Positions 29,717 to 39,273 of a DNA stretch of 64,000 bases are shown here, in pieces. A program made the translations under genes and the position numbers. This DNA is from an uncultured Bacteroidales bacterium. GTDB lineage: Bacteria; Bacteroidota; Bacteroidia; Bacteroidales; FEN-979. The notes below the pieces were generated by a model, which was not told where the DNA came from, did no database searches, and saw only the letters and a list, made by a program, of their open reading frames with translations. The stretch covers positions 124,001 through 188,000 of the forward strand of contig CAIRDP010000020.1 in NCBI GenBank assembly GCA_903877385.1, read 5' to 3'. Every line of letters begins with the position of its first letter. Within the stretch, counting starts at the first letter, position 1.

Positions 29717-30778
29717 TTGATCATGAAAAAAGATTCCGCATATTTTGAAGAGCTCACGGCCAGGTATTTCAGCGGGGAAGCAAGCCCTGCCGAGATTTCC
29801 GAACTTTCGGCCTGGGTTGCCGTGAGCGACGAAAATAAAACGGTCTTCAGGGAGTCGCAGTACGCCTGGATGGCCGTTGAAGAGTCACGCGTGGTTGATG
29901 CAGTGGATCTTGATGAGGAATGGGCTTCGTTTGAAAAACAGCTTGGAATCCATGAGAAGAGTAGTGATGTTCTACTTCATAATTCAAAATTCGTTAATCA
30001 ATATTCAATATTCAAATCCCCCCCATCTTCAAACCATCTCAGCATTTCCCGTTTTCTTCTACGGCTCGCAGCCGTAATGCTTATTTTGGCCAGCCCTGCA
30101 TACCTTCTTTACCGTTACCTCCACCAGCCTGCCATCAAAGAACTTGCAGCCATTACCCACCGCATCGACACCCTTCTCCCCGATGGTTCCAGGGTTACCC
30201 TGAATACCGGGGCAAAAATCAAATATCCCGAAAAGTTCAAAGGAAAGAAAAGGGCAGTAAGCCTTGAAGGCGAAGCTTACTTTGATGTGGCCCATAACGC
30301 TTCCCAACCTTTCATCATCGCTGCGGGAGGGATCAGGGTTGAAGTGAAAGGCACCTCGTTTTACATCAACACACGTTCATGGAACGGTGATTTTGAGCTG
30401 GTGCTGACGACCGGCAAAGTCGAACTTTACCTTGAAAACGATTCAGGCCCGGCCCGGGTGCTGAACCCCGGTGAAAAAGCTGTAATCCACGGGAACCAAA
30501 TCATCATCAGCCCTAACGGGGATGCCAATTACATGGCCTGGAAAACACTCAGGATCTCGTTCAGCAACGAACCCCTCAATTCTGTTGTTGCCACTTTAAG
30601 CAAGGTCTACCAATCCAGTGTTTGTCTTGGCAATCCAGCCCTTGCCCAATGCCGGCTCACCGCAACTTTCGATAATCAATCCCTTGAATCTGTACTAAAC
30701 GTAATTAAAGCTACGTTGGATGTAGATATCAGGAATTCCGGATCTTTGGTGGAAATATCCGGTAAAGGATGCAGATAA
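29717..30778 (+). CDS. FecR-family anti-sigma factor
   Basis: TLLPDGSRVTLNTGAKIKYPEKFKGKKRAVSLEGEAYFDVAHN...FIIAAGGIRVEVKGTSFYI. Confidence 0.94.
   Translation: MIMKKDSAYFEELTARYFSGEASPAEISELSAWVAVSDENKTVFRESQYAWMAVEESRVVDAVDLDEEWASFEKQLGIHEKSSDVLLHNSKFVNQYSIFKSPPSSNHLSISRFLLRLAAVMLILASPAYLLYRYLHQPAIKELAAITHRIDTLLPDGSRVTLNTGAKIKYPEKFKGKKRAVSLEGEAYFDVAHNASQPFIIAAGGIRVEVKGTSFYINTRSWNGDFELVLTTGKVELYLENDSGPARVLNPGEKAVIHGNQIIISPNGDANYMAWKTLRISFSNEPLNSVVATLSKVYQSSVCLGNPALAQCRLTATFDNQSLESVLNVIKATLDVDIRNSGSLVEISGKGCR
29982..30016. repeat. Heptanucleotide repeat (5 units, ATTCnnn) inside fecR-like CDS
   Basis: ATTCAAA ATTCGTT AATCAAT ATTCAAT ATTCAAA, read as NSKFVNQYSIFK. Confidence 0.9.
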
Positions 30779-33468
30779 AACGAAGCAGCAGTATTGTGTC
30801 AAAAGCCAGGTCTCTTCTTGTGATCGGGACTCTGCTGCTCATTTTATTCCCTGCATCCCCACTCAATGCCCAGTTACTGGACAAGCTCATCAGCATACAT
30901 ATAAAAAACCAGCCGCTCAGCACTGCCCTTACCGGTATCTCCGATGAAGGGAATATCAATTTCTCCTACAATCCCCAGAACATACCCCGTGATAAAACCG
31001 TAAGTATCAGCTGCAGCAATAAACCTTTGAGGGAAGTCCTGGATATTATCCTCAAACCCTTGGGCATCACTTATTTTGAACTTGAGAACCAGGTGGTGCT
31101 CAGGATGCCTGCCCCGGGTCCCCGGCCCCGGCAGGATGAAGCGGCCAGGCCCCCCAGGCATTTTACCATCAGCGGGTTTATCAGGGAAAAAAGCAGCGGC
31201 GAGGTGCTCATAGGCGCGAATGTCTTTGCCAGGGGCACGAACTTCGGAACGAGTTCAAACGCCTACGGGTTCTACTCTCTTACCCTGCCCGAAGGCCGGT
31301 ATGTGCTGGATTATTCCTTTCTTGGCTTCGGGGAGATCCAGGATGAGACCGATGTGAATTCCGATCAGCGTATCAGCAAGGAGATGGAGGAAGTCAAACT
31401 CGATATGAAAGAAGTAGTGGTAAAGCCCGGGGAGAAGGGCTCCGACATCAGGCGAAGCCAGTTAAGTGATTTTAATTTTTCAAATAAAACCCTGTCCAGC
31501 CTGCCTGGTTTTGCAGGGACTCCCGATATCCTTAAAGCCCTGCAGGCGGTTCCTGGCGTCCATTCCTATGGCGACGGCTCTTCCCTGTTTTATGTTCGGG
31601 GAGGGAACAGCGACCAGAATCTCCTTCTCCTCGATGAAGCGCCAATTTACAATGCATCGCATCTCTTCGGATTTTTTTCGGCCCTTTCGCCCGATGCCGT
31701 CAACGACATCCAGGTTTACAAAGGGGATTTCCCGCCGGGCTACGGGGGCAGGCTCAGCTCGGTGGTGGATGTTAAAGCCAGGGAGGGGAATATGAAACGT
31801 TTTGGCTTCAGCGGAAACCTGGGTCCTTATGCTTCAAACATCTCCGTCGAAGGACCGATCTGGAAAGACCATGCATCATTTTTCGTTTCGGGCCGGCTTT
31901 CAACCCTCAACTGGCTGAATTATTTCCTGAACAACCAGCCCGGTTTCAACATACTGTTCTATGACCTCAATGCCAAGCTTAACCTGATTGCCAACGACAA
32001 CAACAGGTTCTACCTCACTTTTTATACAGGCCGTGACGACTTTTCAAGGCTCAATGCATCGGCTTACCGCATATACGGGATCAGCTGGAACAATATCCTC
32101 GGGACAGCCCGCTGGAACCATGTTTTTAACGAGAAGCTGTTTTCAAACACCACCCTTAACTACAGCCGTTACGATTATTACCTCTATACCACCGAAAGCC
32201 GCAAAGGCTTCTGGACTTCATCCATTGCGAACCTTACGTTCAAATCGGATTATACCTGGTTCATTAATTCGGCCAATACGGTAAAGGCGGGCCTGGAGAT
32301 TACCAACTACCATTCAAACCCCGGGAATATCAAAACGGACCCGGATGCCGCTTCCACAGGCCAGCTGCCGGCAGTCTCAAAATACCAGTGCATGGAATAT
32401 GACCTATACCTGGGCAACGAGCAGAAACTCGGAACCCAAATCATCCTGAAATATGGCCTGCGCCTTCCTCTATGGCAGGATTTCGGGTCCTCCACGGTTT
32501 ACTTCTTCGATGCCAACTACCAGCTCATCGATTCGGCCTCGTACAATAAAAATATTTCTTACTTCAACTACTTAAGCCCTGAACCCAGGCTGAGCGTCAC
32601 CTATAATCCCGGCAGCAGCACCTCCCTTAAATTCAGTTACAGCAGGAACACCCAGTTCCTCCAGCAGCTTTCGAATTCTACAGGCCCGTTTACCTCCCTT
32701 GAAGTATGGGCTCCCAGCGGGCCTAACATCCCCGCCCAGAAAGCCGACCAGTGGGCCCTGGGCTGTTATCAGAAATTTTCACACGACCGCCTGCTTGCAA
32801 GCGCCGAAGTTTTTTATAAAGCCTACCTTGACCACCTGGATTATAAAGACCATGCCAACCTGCTGTACAATCCCCTGATCGAAGGCGAACTTCGTTTTGG
32901 CAAGGCCTGGGCCTACGGAATTGAGATGATGCTCAGGAAACCCGATGGCAGGCTTACAGGCTGGATCTCCTATACCTGGTCAAAGTCGCTTGTGCAGACC
33001 GATGGGGTGAACAACTCTGAAACCTATCCCTCGAATTTTGACAGCCCGAACGATGTGTGCATCAACGTATCCTACGACAACCACCGGCACTGGGCTTTTT
33101 CGGCAGTGTGGTATTACCGTACAGGCAGCCCGGTAACCACGCCTATAGGGTTTTATTACAATACCGGCTATTCAGTCCCGGTTTACGGCTCAAGGAACAA
33201 CAGCCGACTGCCCGATTACCACCGCCTCGACCTCTCGGTAACCTACCGCATCAGCAATCCCGGGAAACGTTTTCAGCAAAACATCATCCTCACATTATAT
33301 AATGCATACGGTCGCTACAACCCTTTTTCTCTGAGTTTCAACCGTACCATCGACAGCAACGGCAATCTCGTGGTTCCTGCAAACACACAGGCTGGCTACC
33401 AGCTTGTTCCCACCACCCTCTCGGTGGCAGGGATCATCCCATCAGTAAACTATCAATTCAAATTCTGA
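30769..33468 (+). CDS. TonB-dependent receptor with STN and carboxypeptidase-regulatory-like domains
   Basis: STN (LLDKLISIHIKNQPLSTALTGISDEGNINFSYNP), CarboxypepD_reg (ISGFIREKSSGEVLIGANV), plug and barrel. Confidence 0.94.
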   Translation: MQIKRSSSIVSKARSLLVIGTLLLILFPASPLNAQLLDKLISIHIKNQPLSTALTGISDEGNINFSYNPQNIPRDKTVSISCSNKPLREVLDIILKPLGITYFELENQVVLRMPAPGPRPRQDEAARPPRHFTISGFIREKSSGEVLIGANVFARGTNFGTSSNAYGFYSLTLPEGRYVLDYSFLGFGEIQDETDVNSDQRISKEMEEVKLDMKEVVVKPGEKGSDIRRSQLSDFNFSNKTLSSLPGFAGTPDILKALQAVPGVHSYGDGSSLFYVRGGNSDQNLLLLDEAPIYNASHLFGFFSALSPDAVNDIQVYKGDFPPGYGGRLSSVVDVKAREGNMKRFGFSGNLGPYASNISVEGPIWKDHASFFVSGRLSTLNWLNYFLNNQPGFNILFYDLNAKLNLIANDNNRFYLTFYTGRDDFSRLNASAYRIYGISWNNILGTARWNHVFNEKLFSNTTLNYSRYDYYLYTTESRKGFWTSSIANLTFKSDYTWFINSANTVKAGLEITNYHSNPGNIKTDPDAASTGQLPAVSKYQCMEYDLYLGNEQKLGTQIILKYGLRLPLWQDFGSSTVYFFDANYQLIDSASYNKNISYFNYLSPEPRLSVTYNPGSSTSLKFSYSRNTQFLQQLSNSTGPFTSLEVWAPSGPNIPAQKADQWALGCYQKFSHDRLLASAEVFYKAYLDHLDYKDHANLLYNPLIEGELRFGKAWAYGIEMMLRKPDGRLTGWISYTWSKSLVQTDGVNNSETYPSNFDSPNDVCINVSYDNHRHWAFSAVWYYRTGSPVTTPIGFYYNTGYSVPVYGSRNNSRLPDYHRLDLSVTYRISNPGKRFQQNIILTLYNAYGRYNPFSLSFNRTIDSNGNLVVPANTQAGYQLVPTTLSVAGIIPSVNYQFKF

Positions 33469-34286
33469 TGAAGAGGTTCTTTACATATGTTGTTTTTTGT
33501 ATGCTGATGGCATCCTGCGTGAAGCAGGTGAACTGGGATGTTCCGGGCGGAGCATCGAACCTGGTCGCGGTGGACGGCATACTTACCAATGAACGGACCA
33601 CCCAGACGATAGTGATCAACCACCCGGTGAACAAGCTGAACGACACCGCCCTCCCTGTGAGCGGGGCCACGGTGATCATCCATACCTCCGATTCAACCTG
33701 GAGCCTCACCGAAAACCCATCGGGGAGCGGGAAGTATCAAACCCCTTCGACCTTTATGGCTTTGATGAACAAAACCTACACCCTGAATATCTATAGCGGG
33801 AGTTCGGTGTATTCGGCCAAAGCCTCGATGGTGGCAGGCATGACGTTCACCCAGCTCACCTACGCACAAAACGATAAGGATACTTTATTCCATATTGATT
33901 TTGTTGCCAGCGCTTTCAGCAGCACCCAGCCCACCATGTGGGAAGTGCTTCTCAACTGGAGCAAGGTCCCGGCTTACCTTCATGCCGATTCATCCAAATG
34001 TAAAGCAAGGCTGCTGTTCTATACCCTGCCGACCCTGGATGTGAGTGAAATTTTCGCACCGGTGGTGGAACAGGTCTCATTTCCCGCGGGAACCATGATT
34101 ACCGAACGAAGGTATTCGCTTGCGCCCCCTCATGCCGAATTTATCAGGGAGATGCTTCTCGAAACCAGCTGGCAGGGGGGATTGTTCCCGACTTCGGCAG
34201 CCAATGTTTCCACGAACCTGAGTTCAGGCGCTGTGGGATTTTTCGGGGTTTGTGCGGTAAATCAATTATCGCTGGTTGTGAAGTAA
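33468..34286 (+). CDS. DUF4249-family lipoprotein
   Basis: Lipobox MLMASCVKQ; NLVAVDGILTNERTTQTIVINHPVNKLNDTALPVSGATVII; immediately follows TonB receptor. Confidence 0.85.
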   Translation: MKRFFTYVVFCMLMASCVKQVNWDVPGGASNLVAVDGILTNERTTQTIVINHPVNKLNDTALPVSGATVIIHTSDSTWSLTENPSGSGKYQTPSTFMALMNKTYTLNIYSGSSVYSAKASMVAGMTFTQLTYAQNDKDTLFHIDFVASAFSSTQPTMWEVLLNWSKVPAYLHADSSKCKARLLFYTLPTLDVSEIFAPVVEQVSFPAGTMITERRYSLAPPHAEFIREMLLETSWQGGLFPTSAANVSTNLSSGAVGFFGVCAVNQLSLVVK

Positions 34287-34440
34287 AGGGCCTCTCTGAA
34301 ACGCCGGTATGGCAACCGGATTTTACGCCCGCTAAAAAAAATTCAGCATCTCTTCATTTTTTTTCATTTCCGCCTCAGGGTACAAACCACCGCCCGTGTA
34401 TAATTAGAAAACAAGCGAAATTAATCTCAAACCACAGAAA

Positions 34441-35385
34441 ATGAAAACGACAAAAATTTTCAAACTCAGCCTCGGTCTTGCAGTCCTTATCGTTTTTGGG
34501 CTTACATCCTGCCAGAAGGATAAGACCACCTCGGCCAGCAGCACCGATAACAACACCGCTTCCATTCAGAACCTTGCTAATGACGACAACCAGGCCACTG
34601 CAGCCTCTGATGAGGCTCTTAACGATATCAACGTTGTGCTTGCAGGCGCCAGCGGGCTTAAATCAAGCCTGGTCCTTCCCTGCCATGCAACAATCGATTC
34701 CACGGCCATAGCAAACGATACCATGACCTATTATGTAACCTATAACGGGACCAACTGCCGGGGGAACCTCAGCCGTACAGGCCAGGTCGAAATCAGCAAG
34801 CATATCGGTACCAGGTGGGGGCAGGTTGGGGCAACCATAACCTATAAATACATCGGTTTCCATGTAACCCATGTGAAATCAGGTAAATCCATCACCCTCA
34901 ACGGCCGCAAGACCTATATTAACGTTACCGGCGGCCTCATCTTTATGATCCCCCAGCTTGTCAGCTCGGTAACCCATAAAGACTCAGGTTACATGAATGT
35001 GACCTTTGATGACAACACCACGAAATTCTGGAATGTCCGCCGCCAGATCACCTATACGAAAGTCAACGGCAGCTTCGTGATGACGATCGACGGTTTCGGC
35101 TCAACCGACGGTTACAACAACCTGGTTCTTTGGGGACTTAACAGGAACGGCGAACAGTTCTACACCCAGATCCTTCAGTCGGTGATACACAGGGAGGTTT
35201 GTTCCTATGATCCCTGCTCAGGCCAGAAAAAAATGACAATCCCTTCACAGAATAAAGGCGCCACACTCACTTTCGGTTACGACAGCAACGACCAGCCCAT
35301 TTCGGGCGATGCATGCCCAAGCAAATACAAGGTCGACTGGTACAAAGGGAGCAACAGCGGAACTATCTATCTTTTCCTACCCTAA
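34441..35385 (+). CDS. Hypothetical lipoprotein
   Basis: MKTTKIFKLSLGLAVLIVFGLTSCQKDKTTSAS lipobox; no recognised domain. Confidence 0.75.
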   Translation: MKTTKIFKLSLGLAVLIVFGLTSCQKDKTTSASSTDNNTASIQNLANDDNQATAASDEALNDINVVLAGASGLKSSLVLPCHATIDSTAIANDTMTYYVTYNGTNCRGNLSRTGQVEISKHIGTRWGQVGATITYKYIGFHVTHVKSGKSITLNGRKTYINVTGGLIFMIPQLVSSVTHKDSGYMNVTFDDNTTKFWNVRRQITYTKVNGSFVMTIDGFGSTDGYNNLVLWGLNRNGEQFYTQILQSVIHREVCSYDPCSGQKKMTIPSQNKGATLTFGYDSNDQPISGDACPSKYKVDWYKGSNSGTIYLFLP

Positions 35386-35410
35386 TACTATAATTTCTGA
35401 TTCGATAAAG

Positions 35411-35439
35411 CCGGGCCGTGATGCGGTCCGGTTTTTTTT
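35411..35439 (+). terminator. Intrinsic terminator
   Basis: CCGGGCCG-tgatg-CGGTCCGG stem (one G-U) followed by T8. Confidence 0.85.
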
Positions 35440-35442
35440 ATG

Positions 35443-36474
35443 CTAATAGATCAGGACTTCAGCTGCACTACCGGCCGAAACCTTTCCCCTGAACATGGCA
35501 TTGGTGCTGAATGGCATGGCAACGTTCCCGTCCTTATCAACTGCAATAAGCCCGCCATCACCCCCTTTGGCTTTGAGGATGTCGAAAATCACAAAATGTG
35601 CGGCTTCCTCCAGCGGCCTGCTGGCATATAACATCTGGACAGCTACAGTGTAAGCGGCGCAGTTCCTCATGAAATACTCACCATAGCCTGTGCATGAAAC
35701 AGCGCAGGAGTTGTTGTCGGCCCAGGTCCCGGCGCCTATGATCGGGCTGTCGCCCACCCTTCCCCTCATCTTCATCATCATTCCCCCGGTGGAAGTCCCG
35801 GCGGCCAGGTTGCCGTATGAATCAAGAGCGACACAACCAACAGTACCTTTCTTTTCTTTTTCTGCGGATGGAGGAGCGGGTTGCCCTGTACGGGTTTTCT
35901 GCTTTTCAGCTTTCCAGGCTTCCAGCCGCTCGGGCGTTATAAAATACGAGGGATCTGCGATCTGCAGACCCTGGGCTTTGGCAAAGGCATCAGCCCCCGG
36001 GCCGATCAGCATCACATGCTGGGTTTTATCCATCACTGCCCTGGCCGCGGTAATCGGGTTCTTAACGATGGTAACTCCGGCGACAGCTCCTGCCTTCCCT
36101 GTTTTTCCATCCATAATGGATGCATCCAGTTCGGCTTTGCCATCCTCATCGAGCACAGCCCCCTTACCGGCATTGAACAAGGGGCAATCCTCCATAAACC
36201 TGATCACTGCTTCCACGGCATCCACACTGCTGCCCCCGGCCGAAAGAATACGGCTGCCTATTTGTAAAGCCCTGGTAATGGAATCGGTATACTGCTTTTC
36301 CTTCTCAGGTTTCATACTTCCCCTTTCGGGTCCGCCGGCACCACCATGGATGGCAAGAACCCAGCGTTTGCCTCCATCAAGTCCAACCGCAGCCACCGCA
36401 TTTAAGTCCTGGGCCGAAAGCAATCCGCCAGAAAGGAAAAAAGAAAGGAAAAAAACGATTTTCATGGTTTTCAT
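35443..36474 (-). CDS. Isoaspartyl peptidase/L-asparaginase (Ntn-hydrolase)
   Basis: VLAIHGGAGG, SVDAVEAVIRFMEDCPLFNAGKGAVLDEDGKAELDASIMDG, GTVGCVALDSYGNLAAGTSTGG (catalytic Thr). Confidence 0.95.
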   Translation of the reverse strand: MKTMKIVFFLSFFLSGGLLSAQDLNAVAAVGLDGGKRWVLAIHGGAGGPERGSMKPEKEKQYTDSITRALQIGSRILSAGGSSVDAVEAVIRFMEDCPLFNAGKGAVLDEDGKAELDASIMDGKTGKAGAVAGVTIVKNPITAARAVMDKTQHVMLIGPGADAFAKAQGLQIADPSYFITPERLEAWKAEKQKTRTGQPAPPSAEKEKKGTVGCVALDSYGNLAAGTSTGGMMMKMRGRVGDSPIIGAGTWADNNSCAVSCTGYGEYFMRNCAAYTVAVQMLYASRPLEEAAHFVIFDILKAKGGDGGLIAVDKDGNVAMPFSTNAMFRGKVSAGSAAEVLIY

Positions 36475-36484
36475 GTGATCTGTT

Positions 36485-37267
36485 TTATAAAATGTTTTTA
36501 AGCAAATGTGTAAAGTTTATTAAACCGCTGATTTGTAAAACGGTCAGGATGATGGACAAAATAATGACTGCCCTGATGAAACCCGCTCCTTTTTTAACGG
36601 CGAAATACGAGGCGATGAGAGCCCCCACCACGCTGCCAACCGAAAGAAGGAGTCCGTACATATAATGTACCTGCCCATTGATCATGAATACGGCCAGTGC
36701 GAAGATGGCATAAAAGAAAACGATGAGGTTCTTTACGGCATTGGCTTTTACAAGATCATAACCGGTTCCGAGGACAAGCGCCATAAGCAGGAAATAGCCA
36801 ACCCCGACCTGGATGAAACCTCCGTAAAAACCTACAGCGAAAAAGATGGCAAACTGCCACCACCTGAGTTTTTTTTGCAATAAGGCGGGGTTTTCCTTAA
36901 GCCAGCGGTCGGGTTTATAGAAAAGGAAAAAAGCCATGAGAATCATAGCCAGGATCATGGCTTTTTCTATTACTTTTTCGTGTACATCGATGGCAAGGTA
37001 TGCTCCCATCACTGAACCTATGGTTGCCGGGATACCAAGCCATACAGGCCTGAAGTTGGTGAACATCTTCTGTTTTGTGAAGCTTCCCACCGACGAAAGG
37101 GTCTGGAAAAATATGCTGATGCGGTTGGTCCCGTTGGCGATCCCGGCAGGAAGGCCCAGGATGATGAGCAGCGAAAGGCTGATCACCGATCCTCCTCCCG
37201 ACAGGGTGTTGATGAACCCGACAAAAATGCCGGCGACGATGATTACGATGATTCCGGTGATGGTCAT
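36485..37267 (-). CDS. TauE/SafE-family sulfite exporter-like permease
   Basis: MTITGIIVIIVAGIFVGFINTLSGGGSVISLSLLIILGLPAGIANGTNR; start reassigned from 37531 to 37267 (ATGA overlap with APC stop). Confidence 0.88.
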   Translation of the reverse strand: MTITGIIVIIVAGIFVGFINTLSGGGSVISLSLLIILGLPAGIANGTNRISIFFQTLSSVGSFTKQKMFTNFRPVWLGIPATIGSVMGAYLAIDVHEKVIEKAMILAMILMAFFLFYKPDRWLKENPALLQKKLRWWQFAIFFAVGFYGGFIQVGVGYFLLMALVLGTGYDLVKANAVKNLIVFFYAIFALAVFMINGQVHYMYGLLLSVGSVVGALIASYFAVKKGAGFIRAVIILSIILTVLQISGLINFTHLLKNIL

Positions 37268-39162
37268 AAGGATGGGTCTTTGGATCCTGTATCCTGCATC
37301 CTGCATCCTGCATCCGGGTGCCGCAACCGGCTGTGTTTTCTCGAATACATCACGTAAATGATCATTCCAATGGCAAGCCATACCAGGAATCTCATCCAGT
37401 TGGTGAAGCCGAGGTGGACCATGAGAAAAAGGCTTGAAAGCAGCCCCAGGACAGGGATCAGAGAAAGTTTTTTCATGATGCTCATCACGGTCAGGACCAG
37501 GGCGGCGATGATAAAAATGAACAAGGGCCAATCATCCCGGTCAAAGTCCAGGGTGATGAGGCGGCTTAGGGCGGTGAGCTCAGGCGGTTTCCAGAAATAC
37601 AGCAGTATCGCGATCCCGGCCCATACCAGGGGCAGGCCGTAACGGGAGTTGATATAGGGCACATGGAAGCCTTTGGCCGTGATGTCGGCTTGTTTTGTTG
37701 ATGGGGGATGCGGGATGCGGGATGTGGGAGAACCTGTATCCTGCATCCTGTATCTTGCATCAGAGCTATCAGGTGCATCACCTGTATACCGAACTTCACG
37801 GGCAAAACGTTCATCACGATCTCTTCGTCCATACGGGTTCAGAATGAGCACTCCCCCGCTCACAAGCACAAACGCGAACAATGTGCCTATGCTGGTCAGA
37901 TCCGTGACTTCGGTGAAATTCATGAACAGTGAGGGGATTGCTACAAGAAGCCCGGCGACGACCGTTGAAAAGGAAGGGGTGCGGAAGCGGGGATGAATCC
38001 TCGAAAAAGCCTTTGGCAACAGCCTGTCGCGGCTCATGCTCATCCATATGCGGGGCTGGCCTACCTGGAAGACCAGGATCACGCTGGCCATGGCAATTAC
38101 TGCAGCCAGTGAAACAAAGCCTGCAAAACGCGTCATATGGAGGCGTTCGAACACATAGGCCAGGGGATCGCCAATGGCCAGTTCCGAATAGTTTACCATT
38201 CCCGTAAGCACAAGGCTGATCATAACATAGAGCAGGGTTGTAATGATAAGGGAGTAAATGATCGCTCTTGGAAGGTCCCGCCTTGTATTCCTGCATTCTT
38301 CGGCGGTGGTTGAGATGGCATCGAAACCGATATAGGCAAAGAACACGCCCGATACTCCTTTCAGCACACCGCTGAGGCCGTGGGGTGCAAAGGGGGTCCA
38401 GTTGACGGGTTTGATATAAAAAGATCCTACGGTAATGACCAGCAGCAAAACCGCTACTTTCAGGATCACCATGGCGTTGCCGACCATCTTGGTTTCATAG
38501 ATGCCGATATAGACCAGGACTGAGATCAGGGCAACTATAGAGAAAGCGGGAATATTTACAATAAAGTGCACCCCTCCTATTACGGGTGAACTGGTCCAGG
38601 CCAGGTAGCATTTCTGGACAGCCGGTGCCAGATGGGCCAGGCTGCTTCCGTGGGCAATGGAGGCAGCTCCTTCATAATAGCCCCTCAAGGCCGTTACGTA
38701 ATCGGTCGAAAGATACCCCGGGATATGCAGGCCCATTCCATCCATAAGCCCGGTAAAATAATCGGACCAGGATATCGCCACCGCGATATTCCCTATAGCA
38801 TATTCAATGATGAGGTCCCAGCCTATGATCCATGCGAAAAGCTCGCCAAAGCTGGCATAGGCATAAGTGTAAGCGCTTCCGCTCAGGGGGATCACCGAGG
38901 CGAATTCGGCATAACATAAGGCTGAAAAACCGCAGGCTACCGCGGTGAAAACAAACAGCAAAGCGACGGCAGGACCGCCTGAAGCTGCAGCGCTTCCAAT
39001 GGTGGCGAAGATACCTGAGCCCACGATTGCTGCGATACCCAGGGCGGTTAGGTCGAATACCGTGAGACTGCGCCTGAGTCCCCCCGATTCCCGCTCATAC
39101 CCGGCTGCATCGCTGAGGATCAAGCTTATAGGCTTCTTCCTGAAAAGGTCTGAAAATGACAA
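37264..39162 (-). CDS. APC-superfamily amino-acid permease (CAT-like)
   Basis: SLTVFDLTALGIAAIVGSGIFATIG...FFAYIGFDAISTTAEECRNTRRDLPRAI. Confidence 0.92.
   Translation of the reverse strand: MSFSDLFRKKPISLILSDAAGYERESGGLRRSLTVFDLTALGIAAIVGSGIFATIGSAAASGGPAVALLFVFTAVACGFSALCYAEFASVIPLSGSAYTYAYASFGELFAWIIGWDLIIEYAIGNIAVAISWSDYFTGLMDGMGLHIPGYLSTDYVTALRGYYEGAASIAHGSSLAHLAPAVQKCYLAWTSSPVIGGVHFIVNIPAFSIVALISVLVYIGIYETKMVGNAMVILKVAVLLLVITVGSFYIKPVNWTPFAPHGLSGVLKGVSGVFFAYIGFDAISTTAEECRNTRRDLPRAIIYSLIITTLLYVMISLVLTGMVNYSELAIGDPLAYVFERLHMTRFAGFVSLAAVIAMASVILVFQVGQPRIWMSMSRDRLLPKAFSRIHPRFRTPSFSTVVAGLLVAIPSLFMNFTEVTDLTSIGTLFAFVLVSGGVLILNPYGRRDRDERFAREVRYTGDAPDSSDARYRMQDTGSPTSRIPHPPSTKQADITAKGFHVPYINSRYGLPLVWAGIAILLYFWKPPELTALSRLITLDFDRDDWPLFIFIIAALVLTVMSIMKKLSLIPVLGLLSSLFLMVHLGFTNWMRFLVWLAIGMIIYVMYSRKHSRLRHPDAGCRMQDTGSKDPSL
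37284..37311. repeat. Heptanucleotide tandem repeat ATCCTG(C/T) x4
   Basis: ATCCTGT ATCCTGC ATCCTGC ATCCTGC; encodes the C-terminal tail of the APC permease ORF. Confidence 0.95.
37700..37758. repeat. Two abutting heptanucleotide arrays (GATGnGG x4 and ATCnTGn x3)
   Basis: GATGGGG GATGCGG GATGCGG GATGTGG ... ATCCTGC ATCCTGT ATCTTGC, within APC permease CDS. Confidence 0.92.
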
Positions 39163-39247
39163 AGTAATTTTTGGATAAAAGTAGAAAGATTTTCTTTCGC
39201 CAGAATACCGCAGGTATAGTTTCCTTCGGCCAGCGGATCAAATTTTG

Positions 39248-39255
39248 TACCTTTG
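39248..39255 (+). promoter_or_regulatory. Bacteroidetes-type -7 box (TACCTTTG)
   Basis: TAnnTTTG match 18 nt before the ATG at 39274. Confidence 0.55.
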
Positions 39256-39273
39256 CAACTCTAAAGCTAACCC

